64,000 nt of DNA from Tenacibaculum tangerinum (GTDB lineage: Bacteria > Bacteroidota > Bacteroidia > Flavobacteriales > Flavobacteriaceae), in assembly GCF_029853675.1 (NCBI RefSeq), contig NZ_CP122539.1:2871001-2935000 (forward strand), in the 5' to 3' direction. Below, piece by piece: positions 19,601-28,537 of the stretch. The notes under the pieces were generated by a model. That model saw only the letters and a program-made list of their open reading frames with translations, was not told the origin of the DNA and did no database searches. Both the position numbers and the translations under genes were made by a program. Numbering within the stretch: the first letter of the stretch is position 1; each line of letters opens with the position of its first letter.

Positions 19601-20311
19601 CAGATAACACAGCCGCTTTTTTTTCTGAATCACTAGCTCCTGATGGAACACCTTGGTTGTTTATGTGAAACTGTGCATACTCCCCAGTACTAACCAAAGC
19701 CATTCTGTAAGTTCGTAAATTACCATCATCAGCATTTTTTTCTGATTGGGTGATGAATTTTTTTCTCGCAAGGTATCTTCAACCATGCACAAAAACTCAT
19801 CTTTAACAATTGGGACACTGCTTTTTTTGTAAATAATGTATTCTTGGTAATCTTTAGTGTAAGGATTGATGTATAGAGTGCCTTCATTTTCAGAAAAAAT
19901 CATTGCATGAACGCCATCTTTTCCTATACTTATTTTAGCAGATGAAGAAGGAGTGTCAATTCCTTGAGCAGAAAAAGAGGTAATCATTGGAAATTTTTTA
20001 GCTAAATCAGGAGCTAAATATGAGGTTTCTTTGACTAAAAATTTCTCTAGTCTTCCATTTGCATTTGGAAGCTGTATGATTTTCGAGCTAGAGGTGCTTT
20101 TAGATTGTGAATTTGGCAATGTTTGTTTAAAACCATCTAAATCTAGACTCATCAAAACGTATTGTTTAGGAGTGGTATCTGTATTGAAGATCTCTTTTTT
20201 TTGTTGAGCAATTACACTCTTATCAGTTTTAGTCCATAATTCTTGTGAATATACACTAGCTATCGATAAGAATAAAATAAAGAAAAAAGAAAGGGTACTT
20301 TTTTTTAACAT
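16644..20311 (-). CDS. Secreted reprolysin-like metalloprotease with GEVED modules and T9SS sorting domain, frameshifted
   Basis: A secreted zinc protease of about 1222 residues if one base is restored. It has a signal peptide (about 1-22), a propeptide-like region, and a catalytic domain with HELGHQFGANH (zinc ligands H349, H353, H359; catalytic E350) and a Met-turn (IMAYAGIC). Further domains are an Ig-like segment, two tandem modules ending in GEVEDYTI, and a C-terminal T9SS type A domain (LLTYPIPSDGKF to KQITRKIVIK). The frame breaks in a run of seven T (plus strand) at 19735-19741. Eight restores NQKKNADDGNLRTYRMALV. The upstream part (start ATG 20311) and downstream part are otherwise clean, so a sequence error is likely. 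Confidence 0.88.
16930..18340 (-). repeat. Two tandem ~235-residue modules inside the metalloprotease
   Basis: The segment beginning TYSIVNNTGDVSVCN and ending GEVEDYTI is repeated once more, beginning TFSISNTTGDLSVCN and ending GEVEDYTI. Each is about 700 bp. Shared landmarks are YSGIPANxTA, SQLSITNVTFN, STKTTGYSDFT, VAWIDWNQDC and DPNSCGLNFNGEVEDYT. They are an internal duplication of an adhesion-like module. Boundaries are approximate. Confidence 0.75.
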
Positions 20312-20362
20312 GATTTTATAATTGGTATGTATGGTTTATAACAGTCAAATTCTAAATTTCCC

Positions 20363-20370
20363 TACCTTTG
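20363..20370 (+). promoter_or_regulatory. Bacteroidota -7 promoter element (TACCTTTG) for lipB
   Basis: An exact TAnnTTTG match 25 bp before the lipB ATG. A short leader of about 18 bases is implied. No clear -33 TTTG is visible. Confidence 0.55.
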
Positions 20371-20394
20371 TAGGGCAGTTTAGCGGTACAATTT

Positions 20395-21099
20395 ATGAAT
20401 AAAAAAATAAGAATTAGTGATCTAGGAAGAAAAGATTACAAAGAAACATGGGATTATCAAACAACTCTTTTAAATGAAATAATAGCATTGAAAAAAGAAA
20501 AAAGGAATGGAAAGAGCGGTATTGAAACACCAAATTACTTTTTGTTTGTAGAGCATCCTCATGTGTACACACTAGGAAAATCAGGAGATATCAACAACCT
20601 TTTGTTGAATGAAGAGAAGCTAAAAGAGAAAGAGGCAACTTTTTATAAGATAAATAGAGGAGGAGATATTACCTACCATGGACCAGGACAAATTGTAGGA
20701 TATCCAATTTTAGATTTAGAAAATTTTTTTACTGATATTCATAAGTATTTACGTTTGTTAGAAGAATCAATTATTTTAACAATTAGTGAGTATGGGCTAA
20801 AAGGCGAAAGAAGTGAAGGAGAAACAGGAGTTTGGTTAGATGTAGGTACTCCATTTGCTAGAAAAATATGCGCTATGGGTATTCGAGCAAGCAGGTGGGT
20901 AACCATGCATGGATTTGCGTTGAATGTAAATGTAAATTTAGGATATTTTGATAATATAATTCCCTGTGGAATTAGAGGGAAGGCAGTAACATCGATGGAA
21001 GCTGAATTAGGAAGAAAAGTACCAGAAGAAGAAGTGAAAGAAAAAATTATAAAACATTTTAAAAAACTATTTGAAGTAGAAAAAATGATAACAGCATAA
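20395..21099 (+). CDS. lipB: Octanoyl-[ACP]:protein N-octanoyltransferase (LipB)
   Basis: Transfers octanoate from acyl carrier protein to lipoyl domains, the first step of lipoate synthesis. It has 234 residues with the signature RGGDITYHGPGQ (88-99), the catalytic Lys K157 (RKICAMG) and the acyl-thioester Cys C191 (IIPCGI). The start at ATG 20395 is supported by the nearby -7 element. It is followed by a terminator shared with the convergent YceI gene. Confidence 0.96.
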   Translation: MNKKIRISDLGRKDYKETWDYQTTLLNEIIALKKEKRNGKSGIETPNYFLFVEHPHVYTLGKSGDINNLLLNEEKLKEKEATFYKINRGGDITYHGPGQIVGYPILDLENFFTDIHKYLRLLEESIILTISEYGLKGERSEGETGVWLDVGTPFARKICAMGIRASRWVTMHGFALNVNVNLGYFDNIIPCGIRGKAVTSMEAELGRKVPEEEVKEKIIKHFKKLFEVEKMITA

Positions 21100-21100
21100 A

Positions 21101-21128
21101 AAAAGGGATGACTACAATCATCCCTTTT
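21101..21128. terminator. Bidirectional terminator between lipB and the YceI gene
   Basis: AAAAGGGATGA (21101-21111) and TCATCCCTTTT (21118-21128) form an 11-bp stem with a 6-base loop, between two convergent stop codons. Confidence 0.9.
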
Positions 21129-21152
21129 ATATTTTAATCTTAAAAACTAAAA

Positions 21153-21797
21153 TTATTTTTTAGCTTTGATATCAAATGAAATGTCCATTAAATCATTGAT
21201 AAACTTGTCTTTTAAAGCAGCGTCAATTTTTTTAGACTTATAAGTAACACCAAAGTCTGTTCTATCAATACTAAAAACATCACTTTTAAAAGTAGCCATA
21301 CCATCAGCTTCTGTAACAGTAGCAGGAATAGTTATACTTTTAGTCACGTCTCTAAGAGTTAAGTTACCAGTAACGTGTACTTTACCATCTTTTACTTCAG
21401 AGCTTGTTACTTCGAATTTAGCTCTTGGAAATTTTTCAATATCAAAGAAATCACCTGATTTTAAGTGATTCTCCAAATCTTCTTTACCATCTCCTGCTTC
21501 TAAATCTTTGCAAGTAATACTAGTCATATCAATAATAAACTCTCCAGATTTTACGTTTCCGTCTTCAATATCTAAAGTTCCTTTTTCTAAACTTACTACT
21601 CCGTTATGAGAACCTGTAGGCTTGCTTCCTGTCCATGTAACAACTGACTCAGCAACATTTGCTTTGTATGAATTGATGATATTCTCTGCTTTTGCAACTT
21701 CTTTAATTTCGTCGCTAACAGCTGCTTTATTTTTTTCAGTTTTACAAGAAACTGCTCCGATTGCCATAAAAGCAATAGCTAAAATTGTTTTTTTCAT
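21153..21797 (-). CDS. YceI-family lipoprotein
   Basis: A 214-residue lipocalin-like protein. It has a lipoprotein signal peptide (IGAVSC, Cys18) and then the YceI domain (SVVTWTGSKPTGSHNGVVSLEKG, GEFIIDMTSITCKD, HLKSGDFFDIEKFPRAKF, GNLTLRDVTKSITIP). Family members bind polyisoprenoid or other lipophilic ligands, and some are stress-induced. The role here is unknown. The start is ATG 21797. Confidence 0.92.
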   Translation of the reverse strand: MKKTILAIAFMAIGAVSCKTEKNKAAVSDEIKEVAKAENIINSYKANVAESVVTWTGSKPTGSHNGVVSLEKGTLDIEDGNVKSGEFIIDMTSITCKDLEAGDGKEDLENHLKSGDFFDIEKFPRAKFEVTSSEVKDGKVHVTGNLTLRDVTKSITIPATVTEADGMATFKSDVFSIDRTDFGVTYKSKKIDAALKDKFINDLMDISFDIKAKK

Positions 21798-21843
21798 TTT
21801 TTTTTGTTTTTAATAATGATTGTTGGTCAAGCGCAAATATAGT

Positions 21844-21873
21844 AAAAAATAATTTCCATGGAAATTATTTTTT
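21844..21873. repeat. 30-bp perfect palindrome upstream of the YceI gene
   Basis: AAAAAATAATTTCCA followed by its exact complement, with no loop, 47 bp before the YceI ATG. It could be an operator for the YceI gene, or a weak terminator for the PUL minus-strand operon that ends at 22040. Nothing else is visible in 21798-22039. Confidence 0.5.
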
Positions 21874-22039
21874 ATCTTCAGAATCACGAACAATGAAAGG
21901 TTTGTCATTCAGGAAGTATATATGCTATTTATACAAAGAAAAGAAAAATACCGTTTGTAATTTCAAACAGCAACTGTTATAAAAGTTACACTTCTTAATT
22001 GTAACTAACAATAACAATTAAAGTTTATTAGAGAAAAAA

Positions 22040-23101
22040 TTATTTTGAAGATAACATTTCTACTGTGGCAACTGTTCTAAACCCCATATGATCGGAACTC
22101 GAATCTTTCGTAACCCCCATTTTTGCAGAAATTCTAAAACTTGCACAATAAGAAGCATGACATAGAAAAGAACCTCCTTTTATCACATATTCTGTTTGAT
22201 ACGGATTGCTAAGGCTATACGATTTAGCGGCTCCTTTTGGATTTACTATAGTTTTGGAAATATCTAGCTGTTTGTAATAATGTTCATGAAATAAATCGCT
22301 GGTCATTTCCCAAACATTTCCAGTAATGTCGTACAAACCAATGCTATTAGGTTCGTAAGATTTTACAGGAGATATAAATTCAAATCCATCCTTAGATTCA
22401 TTTGTAACAGGAAAAATTCCTTGCCAAGTATTCGCTTTTGAGTTTAAAACTTCTGCATTATTTCCCCATGTAAAAATAGCATCGTAATTTGTGCCTTGAG
22501 CGGCAGATTCCCATTCGGCTTCTGTAGGTAAACGTCTATTTGCCCACTTGCAATATGCTAAAGCGTCTTCTAAGGCTACATGAACAACAGGGTAATTCTC
22601 TTTTCCATTGATAGTAGAATTGGGGCCTTCTGGGTGTTTCCAATTTGCGCCAACTTTCCAGGTCCACCATTGCGTATAATTGTGCATGTTAGCAACGGCA
22701 TTTACGTTTTTATTAAATAGTAAACTTCCGGGTTGTAAGATAGAATCGTGAGGTTTCGGGGTACCTGCAGGAACTTGTTTTTTTAACTCTTCCCAATCCG
22801 TTTTTCTCTCAGCAACGGTAATATAATTGGTCGCATTCACAAACTCTTTAAACTGCTTATTCGTTACTTCTGTGATATCTATAAAAAAACCATCTACAGC
22901 AACTTTATGCGCCGGTTTCTCTCTCGGCATTGCATAAGTATCTGCTTCTTTTGCTCCTTGTAAAAAAACTTTTCCTTCCACCCAAACCATTCCTTTTGGA
23001 GTTTTGCTTTTGGTAACTTTTGTGGGTTTGTTTTTACAATTAGTAAAATATATTGAAACACTGAAAATTATAATAATTAAGAAAATTGATTTTTTCACCA
23101 T
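22040..23101 (-). CDS. Formylglycine-generating enzyme (sulfatase-modifying factor), exported
   Basis: Converts the active-site Cys of type I sulfatases to formylglycine, using oxygen and copper. It has 353 residues with an N-terminal export signal and probable lipobox (YFTNC, Cys22). The FGE-sulfatase fold follows (GMVWVEGKVFLQGA, DGFFIDITEVTNKQF, RRLPTEAEWESAAQG, ITGNVWEMTSD). Both copper/catalytic cysteines are present as C314 and C319 in KGGSFLCHASYC, followed by DSSSDHMGFR. It is the last gene of the sulfatase-sulfatase-manA operon, 83 bp after manA, and all four sulfatases of the locus carry the Cys motif it acts on. Confidence 0.92.
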   Translation of the reverse strand: MVKKSIFLIIIIFSVSIYFTNCKNKPTKVTKSKTPKGMVWVEGKVFLQGAKEADTYAMPREKPAHKVAVDGFFIDITEVTNKQFKEFVNATNYITVAERKTDWEELKKQVPAGTPKPHDSILQPGSLLFNKNVNAVANMHNYTQWWTWKVGANWKHPEGPNSTINGKENYPVVHVALEDALAYCKWANRRLPTEAEWESAAQGTNYDAIFTWGNNAEVLNSKANTWQGIFPVTNESKDGFEFISPVKSYEPNSIGLYDITGNVWEMTSDLFHEHYYKQLDISKTIVNPKGAAKSYSLSNPYQTEYVIKGGSFLCHASYCASFRISAKMGVTKDSSSDHMGFRTVATVEMLSSK

Positions 23102-23184
23102 GGTTGTACAATTATAGGAGCTTTAATTCATGAGAAATTATGAAATAGTCTCTTGCTGTGTCAACTAATTTAAAACAATAACTT

Positions 23185-24157
23185 TTAATAGTATACCTCT
23201 AACAATTCAGATTTTTCATTGGGAGTTAAGATAACTTCATGGATGCAGTTGGGAATTAAAATAGTTTCTCCTTTTACTAAAGAATAATTCGATTCTTTTG
23301 ATGTTATTTCCAAGCTCCCTTCAGTACATATATATATTATAAAGGAATCTATCGCGCTATAATCTTTGTGAATTTTCGAAGTAAGAGGGATAAAATTTGT
23401 TGTAAAATATGGGGTGTGTATTAATTTGTTAGAAATATTCTCTTTTGTTTCGTAGGAAGTTTTGTATTGGTTATGTAAGGTAAAATCAAGTGATTTTTTT
23501 GCCAAATCATTGTGCAACTCTCTTTTTTTCCAGTAGTTGCATCTACTCGGTCAAAATCGTAAATGCGATAAGTGATGTCTGAAGTTTGTTGAATTTCGGC
23601 TAATAAAACTCCCCCCCGATAGCATGAACTCTTCCGGTAGGAATATGAAAAGCATCTCCCGATTTCGATTTTACGGTATTTAACACGTCCATAATGCTAC
23701 CGCCGTCTAAAGCTTCTATATACGTTTCTTGAGTTAATTGCTTGTTGAATCCTACAATGATTTCTGCATCTTCATCGGCATCCATAATATACCACATTTC
23801 ATTTTTTCCGAAAGAATCGTGTAATTCTCTCGCAATTTCATCATGAGGATGTACCTGAATAGATAGTGGTGTTTTTGCATCAATAAATTTGATTAAAAGC
23901 GGAAACGTAGTGCCAAATTCTTCATATACGCGATTTCCAACAAACTCATCCTTAAATTCTACTATCAGTTCTCTAAGAGTTTTTCCTGCCATGGCACCTT
24001 CAGCAACGGTAGTTTCATCACCTTTTACGTCTGAAATTTCCCAAGACTCTCCGATATGTTCTCCTGAGAACGGTTTATTTAATACGTTTTTTAATTTGTT
24101 TCCTCCCCAAAGCTTTGTCTTTGGAATAGGATTAAATTTTAGTGGGTATAAATTCAT
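23185..24157 (-). CDS. manA: Type I phosphomannose isomerase, two apparent frameshifts
   Basis: Interconverts mannose 6-phosphate and fructose 6-phosphate. The N-terminal 185 residues are a clean class I enzyme (KLWGGNKL, GESWEISD, zinc ligands in SIQVHPHDE, NEMWYIMDADEDAE, HIPTGRVHAIGG). The frame is then lost at seven C (plus strand) at 23611-23617 and again at seven T at 23523-23529. One extra base at each restores VHAIGGGVLLAEIQQTSDIT and GKKRELHNDL, and a 324-residue protein ending ELLEVYY. Its ATG overlaps the sulfatase stop (ATGA). The identical type of error at both sites favours miscalled homopolymers. Its presence in the PUL suggests that mannose is a product. Confidence 0.88.
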
Positions 24158-25680
24158 TTTACGGAATAGAGTTTTGAGTTGTTTTTTGTAGGACCGCTAT
24201 TATTTTTAAATCGTTTCCATTGAAGGGTCTTGTTTCTATGATTAGCTTCCTTAATTTGACATTCCATCCAAGTATTTAAAAATGGTATGTTGTCTTTTTG
24301 TTTGAAAGCTTCTAAAACATAATCATCAGTAGCTTTCATTTGGTTTTCTAAAGTTTTTTTAAGATTTGCGGCAACCTCTTTATATTCGGGATTGTTAATG
24401 AGGTTGTTCAATGCGTTCGGGTCTTTCTCATAATCGTACAATTCTTCTATTTCTCTATATTTCCAATGATTAAAACGTTTTTTCACCTCAGAGTCGGTTT
24501 CAGCTAATTTTACCATTGTTTTGTAGGAAGTGTACGAATTTGAAGCAGATTTGAACGCGTATTTTCCAGTAGCCCAAGGGTTGAATATGTAACCGTATTT
24601 TTTGTTAAAAACGGTTCTTGAAGGTCTTGGAACTCCTCCTGCATTCTCATCAAACTGACCAAAAACATAATCTGGTGAGGTATTCTCTGTTGTTGGGTTA
24701 AACGAATTCCCTTCAAAATAAGATGGAATTGTTATGTTCAATATATCTAAAATGGTGGGTGCTATGTCTATCGCCGAAACTAAATTTTTTGTATTTCTGT
24801 TGCCCGGTTTAATGGTATTCGCCCATTGCATTATAAACGGAACACGTAATCCGTTTTGATAGGTTGTCGATTTGGCATAAGGCAAAGGCATTCCGTGATC
24901 TGATAAAAGTATTACGATAGTATTTTCTTTATAAATACTTTCATTTAACGTTTTTAAAACAGCTCCCACACAATCATCGCCTCTCCTTACAGAATTATAA
25001 TAATTGAGTACTTCTTGTTTTATGTTTGGGTGTTTTGGCAAGAACTCAGGTATTTCCACCTCCTTTTTTGTATAGATTCTAGATGGCTTAAACACATCAA
25101 ATCCTTTTTTTCTCGAAGCCTTATCATTAAAAAAAGGTTTATGTGGATCGGCAATGTTTACAACACAGTAAAATGGTTTGTTCGATTTTTTAGTAGTATC
25201 GAAAAAATCAGACATTAATTTGCTGTAGGCATTAGCAGATCTTTTTTCTGCACCTTTAAATCCTAGGGTGGTATTCCAGAAAGCATCAAAATCTGGACTT
25301 AAACTAGAGTCTGCTACTTTATTTATAACGCCAGTGTAAAATCCGTTTTTCATAAGAATTTCAGGCAGCGTTTCGTATTTTGGTTGTACATAAAAAAAAC
25401 CTCGCACACCACTTTGATGAGGATACAAACCCGTTTGAATAACACTTCTTGAAGGAGAACAATTTGGTGCTTGAACATATCCGTATTCAAAAACCAATCC
25501 TGTAGCACCCAAGTTGTCAATATTAGGGGTGATTTCAGGGATTTTATTTCCGTAAATACCTGCAGAATCCCAATTCATATCATCTAAAGTAATAATAAGA
25601 ATGTTAGGTGCGTTACTTTGAGAAAACACCACTTGAAAACTAAAGAGTACTATTGCGAAAAGAGATGTATATGTTTTCAT
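24154..25680 (-). CDS. Type I sulfatase, sulfamidase-like (S1 family, Cys type)
   Basis: Hydrolyses a sulfate ester or sulfamate on a sugar. It has 508 residues: signal peptide (to about 20), metal-binding D33-D34, and active-site C74 in CSPSR (PNCSPSRSVIQTG), the residue converted to formylglycine. LSDHGMPLPYAKSTTYQNGLRVPFI carries the later metal ligands. The segment SGVRGFFYVQPKYETLPEILMKNGFYTGVI resembles the N-sulfoglucosamine sulfohydrolase-like branch, but substrate assignment is inference. It lies 11 bp after another sulfatase gene and overlaps manA by 4 bp. Confidence 0.88.
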   Translation of the reverse strand: MKTYTSLFAIVLFSFQVVFSQSNAPNILIITLDDMNWDSAGIYGNKIPEITPNIDNLGATGLVFEYGYVQAPNCSPSRSVIQTGLYPHQSGVRGFFYVQPKYETLPEILMKNGFYTGVINKVADSSLSPDFDAFWNTTLGFKGAEKRSANAYSKLMSDFFDTTKKSNKPFYCVVNIADPHKPFFNDKASRKKGFDVFKPSRIYTKKEVEIPEFLPKHPNIKQEVLNYYNSVRRGDDCVGAVLKTLNESIYKENTIVILLSDHGMPLPYAKSTTYQNGLRVPFIMQWANTIKPGNRNTKNLVSAIDIAPTILDILNITIPSYFEGNSFNPTTENTSPDYVFGQFDENAGGVPRPSRTVFNKKYGYIFNPWATGKYAFKSASNSYTSYKTMVKLAETDSEVKKRFNHWKYREIEELYDYEKDPNALNNLINNPEYKEVAANLKKTLENQMKATDDYVLEAFKQKDNIPFLNTWMECQIKEANHRNKTLQWKRFKNNSGPTKNNSKLYSVK

Positions 25681-25691
25681 GAAAAAACTTA

Positions 25692-27269
25692 CTATTTTAG
25701 TTCTTGTTTTTTATTGCCCGATTCTAATCCGCCAAAATCAGTATCTGAAATGTTACGCAATTCGGTTAAACTAAGGTTGTTTCCATATTCCTTTTTTAGC
25801 ATATGTAATTCTTCCTTAAGATTAGAAATGAGTTGTTGATATGACTCGTCTTTAATCAAATTGTTTAATTCGTTCGGATCATTTTGCAAATCATAAAATT
25901 CCCATACATCTACATCGTAATAAAAATGAATTAATTTGTATCTGTCAGTTCTTATGCCATAATGAGGTTGAACATGATGCCAAAACGGATACTCATAATA
26001 ATGGTAATACATGGATTGTCTCCAATCTGTGTTATTTTCTCCTTTCAACTGCGAATAAAAACTTTTTCCTTGTATTTCTTTTGGAATTTCAACTCCTGCC
26101 ATTTCTAAAATGGTTGGAGCAATATCGATATTCGCAATGACATCTTTTACGTTTGTATTTGGTTTAATTTTTTTCGGGTACCTGATAACAAATGGCATTC
26201 TCATTGATTCTTCATACATAAAACGTTTATCAAACCATCCGTGTTCACCTAAAAAGAAACCTTGATCAGATGCGTATACTATAATCGTATTTTCATCCAG
26301 TCCTTCTTCCTTTAGGTAATTAAGAACTTTTCCAATATTGTCATCTACCGATTTTATTGTTGCCAAATAGTCTTTTATATATCGTTGGTATTTCCACTCT
26401 TTCAACTTGTTTCCAGAAAGGGTGTCATGCGGAGTAACATTCTGTCCAGGTTTATTACCATAGTCTAACCACTTTTTTACTTGCTTTTTAGTAAGACTGT
26501 CTGGAGGAGTCAATTTCATATCTCTACGGTTAAAAAAGTCCATGGTCATATGTGTATCTCCAGCGGTATTTTCTCTGCCTGTGTAGTCATCATAAAAAGT
26601 TTTTGGTAGAGGAATTTCTTCATTTTCCCACAAGTCTTTGTATTGCGTGTCTGGCGACCATTCTCTGTGAGGAGCTTTGAATTGTAGCAACAAAGCAAAG
26701 GGCTTTTTTTTATCTCTTTTACTTAACCAAGACAAAGCAGATGCAGTAGTAATATTGGTGGCATAGCCTTGTTCTTTTACCTTTGTTCCATTTTCACTAT
26801 AAGTCGGATTCCAGTATACTCCTTGCTCTCCGTGGTCGATATGATATTTATAATAATCAAAGCCTTGAGGTTCCGACGCTAAATGCCATTTTCCAACCAA
26901 GGCAGTTTGGTAATCAGATGCTTGAAGAGCCTTTGGATACGTCCATTGATTGCCATCAAAATAACCACCTTTGTAATTTTTATAATACTGATTAACGTGA
27001 CTGTATGTTCCTGTGATGATGGATGCCCTACTTGGACCACATATTGCATTTGTACTAAATATATTAGTTAAAACAGCACCTTCATTAGCGATCTTATCAA
27101 TATTTGGTGTAGGAGCAATGTCTTTAAATCTATCATTATATGCAGAAATTGCATTTGTTGCGTGATCGTCTGATAAGATGAAAATGATATTTGGTTTTGC
27201 TATATTTTTCTCTTCTGGTTTTTGACAAGACATGAAAAGAATACAGGTTATGATAAATAATTTCTCCAT
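25692..27269 (-). CDS. Type I sulfatase lipoprotein (S1 family, Cys type)
   Basis: A 525-residue sulfatase with a lipobox (FMSC, Cys15), metal-binding SDDH, and C77 in CGPSR (AICGPSRASIITGTYSH). GKWHLASEPQGFDYYKY and ASDQGFFLGEHGWFDKRFMYEESMRMPFVIRYP follow. The overall pattern resembles the N-acetylglucosamine-6-sulfatase-like (S1_11) group, but subfamily and substrate are inference. It is the first gene of the minus-strand arm and is divergent from GH130 across a 239-bp region. Confidence 0.88.
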   Translation of the reverse strand: MEKLFIITCILFMSCQKPEEKNIAKPNIIFILSDDHATNAISAYNDRFKDIAPTPNIDKIANEGAVLTNIFSTNAICGPSRASIITGTYSHVNQYYKNYKGGYFDGNQWTYPKALQASDYQTALVGKWHLASEPQGFDYYKYHIDHGEQGVYWNPTYSENGTKVKEQGYATNITTASALSWLSKRDKKKPFALLLQFKAPHREWSPDTQYKDLWENEEIPLPKTFYDDYTGRENTAGDTHMTMDFFNRRDMKLTPPDSLTKKQVKKWLDYGNKPGQNVTPHDTLSGNKLKEWKYQRYIKDYLATIKSVDDNIGKVLNYLKEEGLDENTIIVYASDQGFFLGEHGWFDKRFMYEESMRMPFVIRYPKKIKPNTNVKDVIANIDIAPTILEMAGVEIPKEIQGKSFYSQLKGENNTDWRQSMYYHYYEYPFWHHVQPHYGIRTDRYKLIHFYYDVDVWEFYDLQNDPNELNNLIKDESYQQLISNLKEELHMLKKEYGNNLSLTELRNISDTDFGGLESGNKKQELK

Positions 27270-27407
27270 AAATGAACAACTAATTTGGCAGTAAAAATAT
27301 AACTAAAAATATTCGCTGTGGTTTATATATTGAGCAAATAAGTTTTTTACCTGTTCATAAGTATACATCTTTACGATTTCGCAGAGAATTGCGCCAATTT
27401 TAAATAA

Positions 27408-27439
27408 TGACCATTTATTCAATATCTATGACCTGAATC
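27408..27439 (+). promoter_or_regulatory. Degenerate copy of the PUL regulatory motif upstream of GH130
   Basis: TGACCA, then TTATTCAATATCTA, then TGAATC, resembling the stronger motif copies at 35765 and 47882 but about 4 bp longer. It ends about 70 bp before the GH130 ATG, the same distance as the other copies. A weaker match in the opposite direction (GGTTTATATATTGAGCA, 27320-27336) precedes the divergent sulfatase operon. Confidence 0.3.
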
Positions 27440-27508
27440 AAAACCTTTGGTCGTCTTCAGAATTTTAATATTGTGAGAGATGAATTAATTTTTACTATAA
27501 TTTAAGAT

Positions 27509-28534
27509 ATGAAACTTAAAAAATTTGAAGGAAATCCAATACTAACTCCAAATCCTGAAAATTCTTGGGAGAGTCTTGTAGTATGCAATCCAGGGGTGTA
27601 TTATGACAGTGATAAATTTTACATGCTTTACAGAGCGGCAGGTGACGATGAAGAGCATATCATTCGTTTCGGTCTTGCCGAAAGTAAAGATGGTTATGTT
27701 TTTGAACGCGTATCGAACAATCCAGTCTTAGGACCGAGTGCAGAAGGACCAGATATGGGATGTATAGAAGATGCACGTATTGTTAAGTTTGATGACTATT
27801 ATTATGTAACGTATGCATTCAGACCTTTTCCTCCAGGTCAATATTGGAAATTTGCGCATGATGAGGTGTTAACTGAAGATCATGGAAAACACGCTCCTCA
27901 TTTTATTAAACACAATATGGCAAACTCTGCCCTAGCAATGACGAAAGATTTTAAAGAGTGGATAAAACTTGGGCGTATTACAGATTCGAATTTAGATGAT
28001 CGCGATGTTATCTTATTTCCAGAGAAAATTAATGGAAAGTATGCGATGTTACACAGACCGAAAGAGTGGATTGGTGAAGCATATGGGGTTACAAATCCTG
28101 CAGTATGGATTCGTTTTAGTGATGATATGCTCGTATGGAATGAACCAAGCACCATGATTATTGGTGGTATCGATGGTGGATGGGAAGAAAAAGTAGGGGG
28201 TAGTACACCTCCTCTTAAAACAGATAAAGGTTGGTTAGTGCTTTATCACGGCGTAGAGAACGGGGGGCTAGGATATTATAGAGTTGGTGCAGTGATGTTA
28301 GACTTGGATGATCCTACGAAAGTAATTGGTAGAACTAAAGATTACATTATGGAACCTGAATTTGATTATGAAATTGAAGGATATTATAAAGGTTGTGTAT
28401 TTCCTACAGGAAATATGATTGTTGGAGATACATTATATGTGTATTATGGTGGTGCTGATAAGTACATTGGGTTAGCAACTTGTGATGTAAATGAGTTAAT
28501 TAGCTTCACATTGAGTGAAGAACAAAATTCTTAA
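27509..28534 (+). CDS. GH130-family glycosidase or phosphorylase
   Basis: A 341-residue five-bladed beta-propeller enzyme without a signal peptide, so probably cytoplasmic. GH130 signatures are NPGV early, CIEDARI with the candidate general acid D88, DVILFPEKINGKYAMLHRP, GSTPPLKTDKGWLVLYHG and CVFPTGNMIV. Family members act on beta-mannosides, either by phosphorolysis or hydrolysis. Which applies here is not decided by what can be read. The stop codon is 3 bp before the symporter ATG, so the two are translationally coupled. Confidence 0.9.
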   Translation: MKLKKFEGNPILTPNPENSWESLVVCNPGVYYDSDKFYMLYRAAGDDEEHIIRFGLAESKDGYVFERVSNNPVLGPSAEGPDMGCIEDARIVKFDDYYYVTYAFRPFPPGQYWKFAHDEVLTEDHGKHAPHFIKHNMANSALAMTKDFKEWIKLGRITDSNLDDRDVILFPEKINGKYAMLHRPKEWIGEAYGVTNPAVWIRFSDDMLVWNEPSTMIIGGIDGGWEEKVGGSTPPLKTDKGWLVLYHGVENGGLGYYRVGAVMLDLDDPTKVIGRTKDYIMEPEFDYEIEGYYKGCVFPTGNMIVGDTLYVYYGGADKYIGLATCDVNELISFTLSEEQNS

Positions 28535-28537
28535 GAT

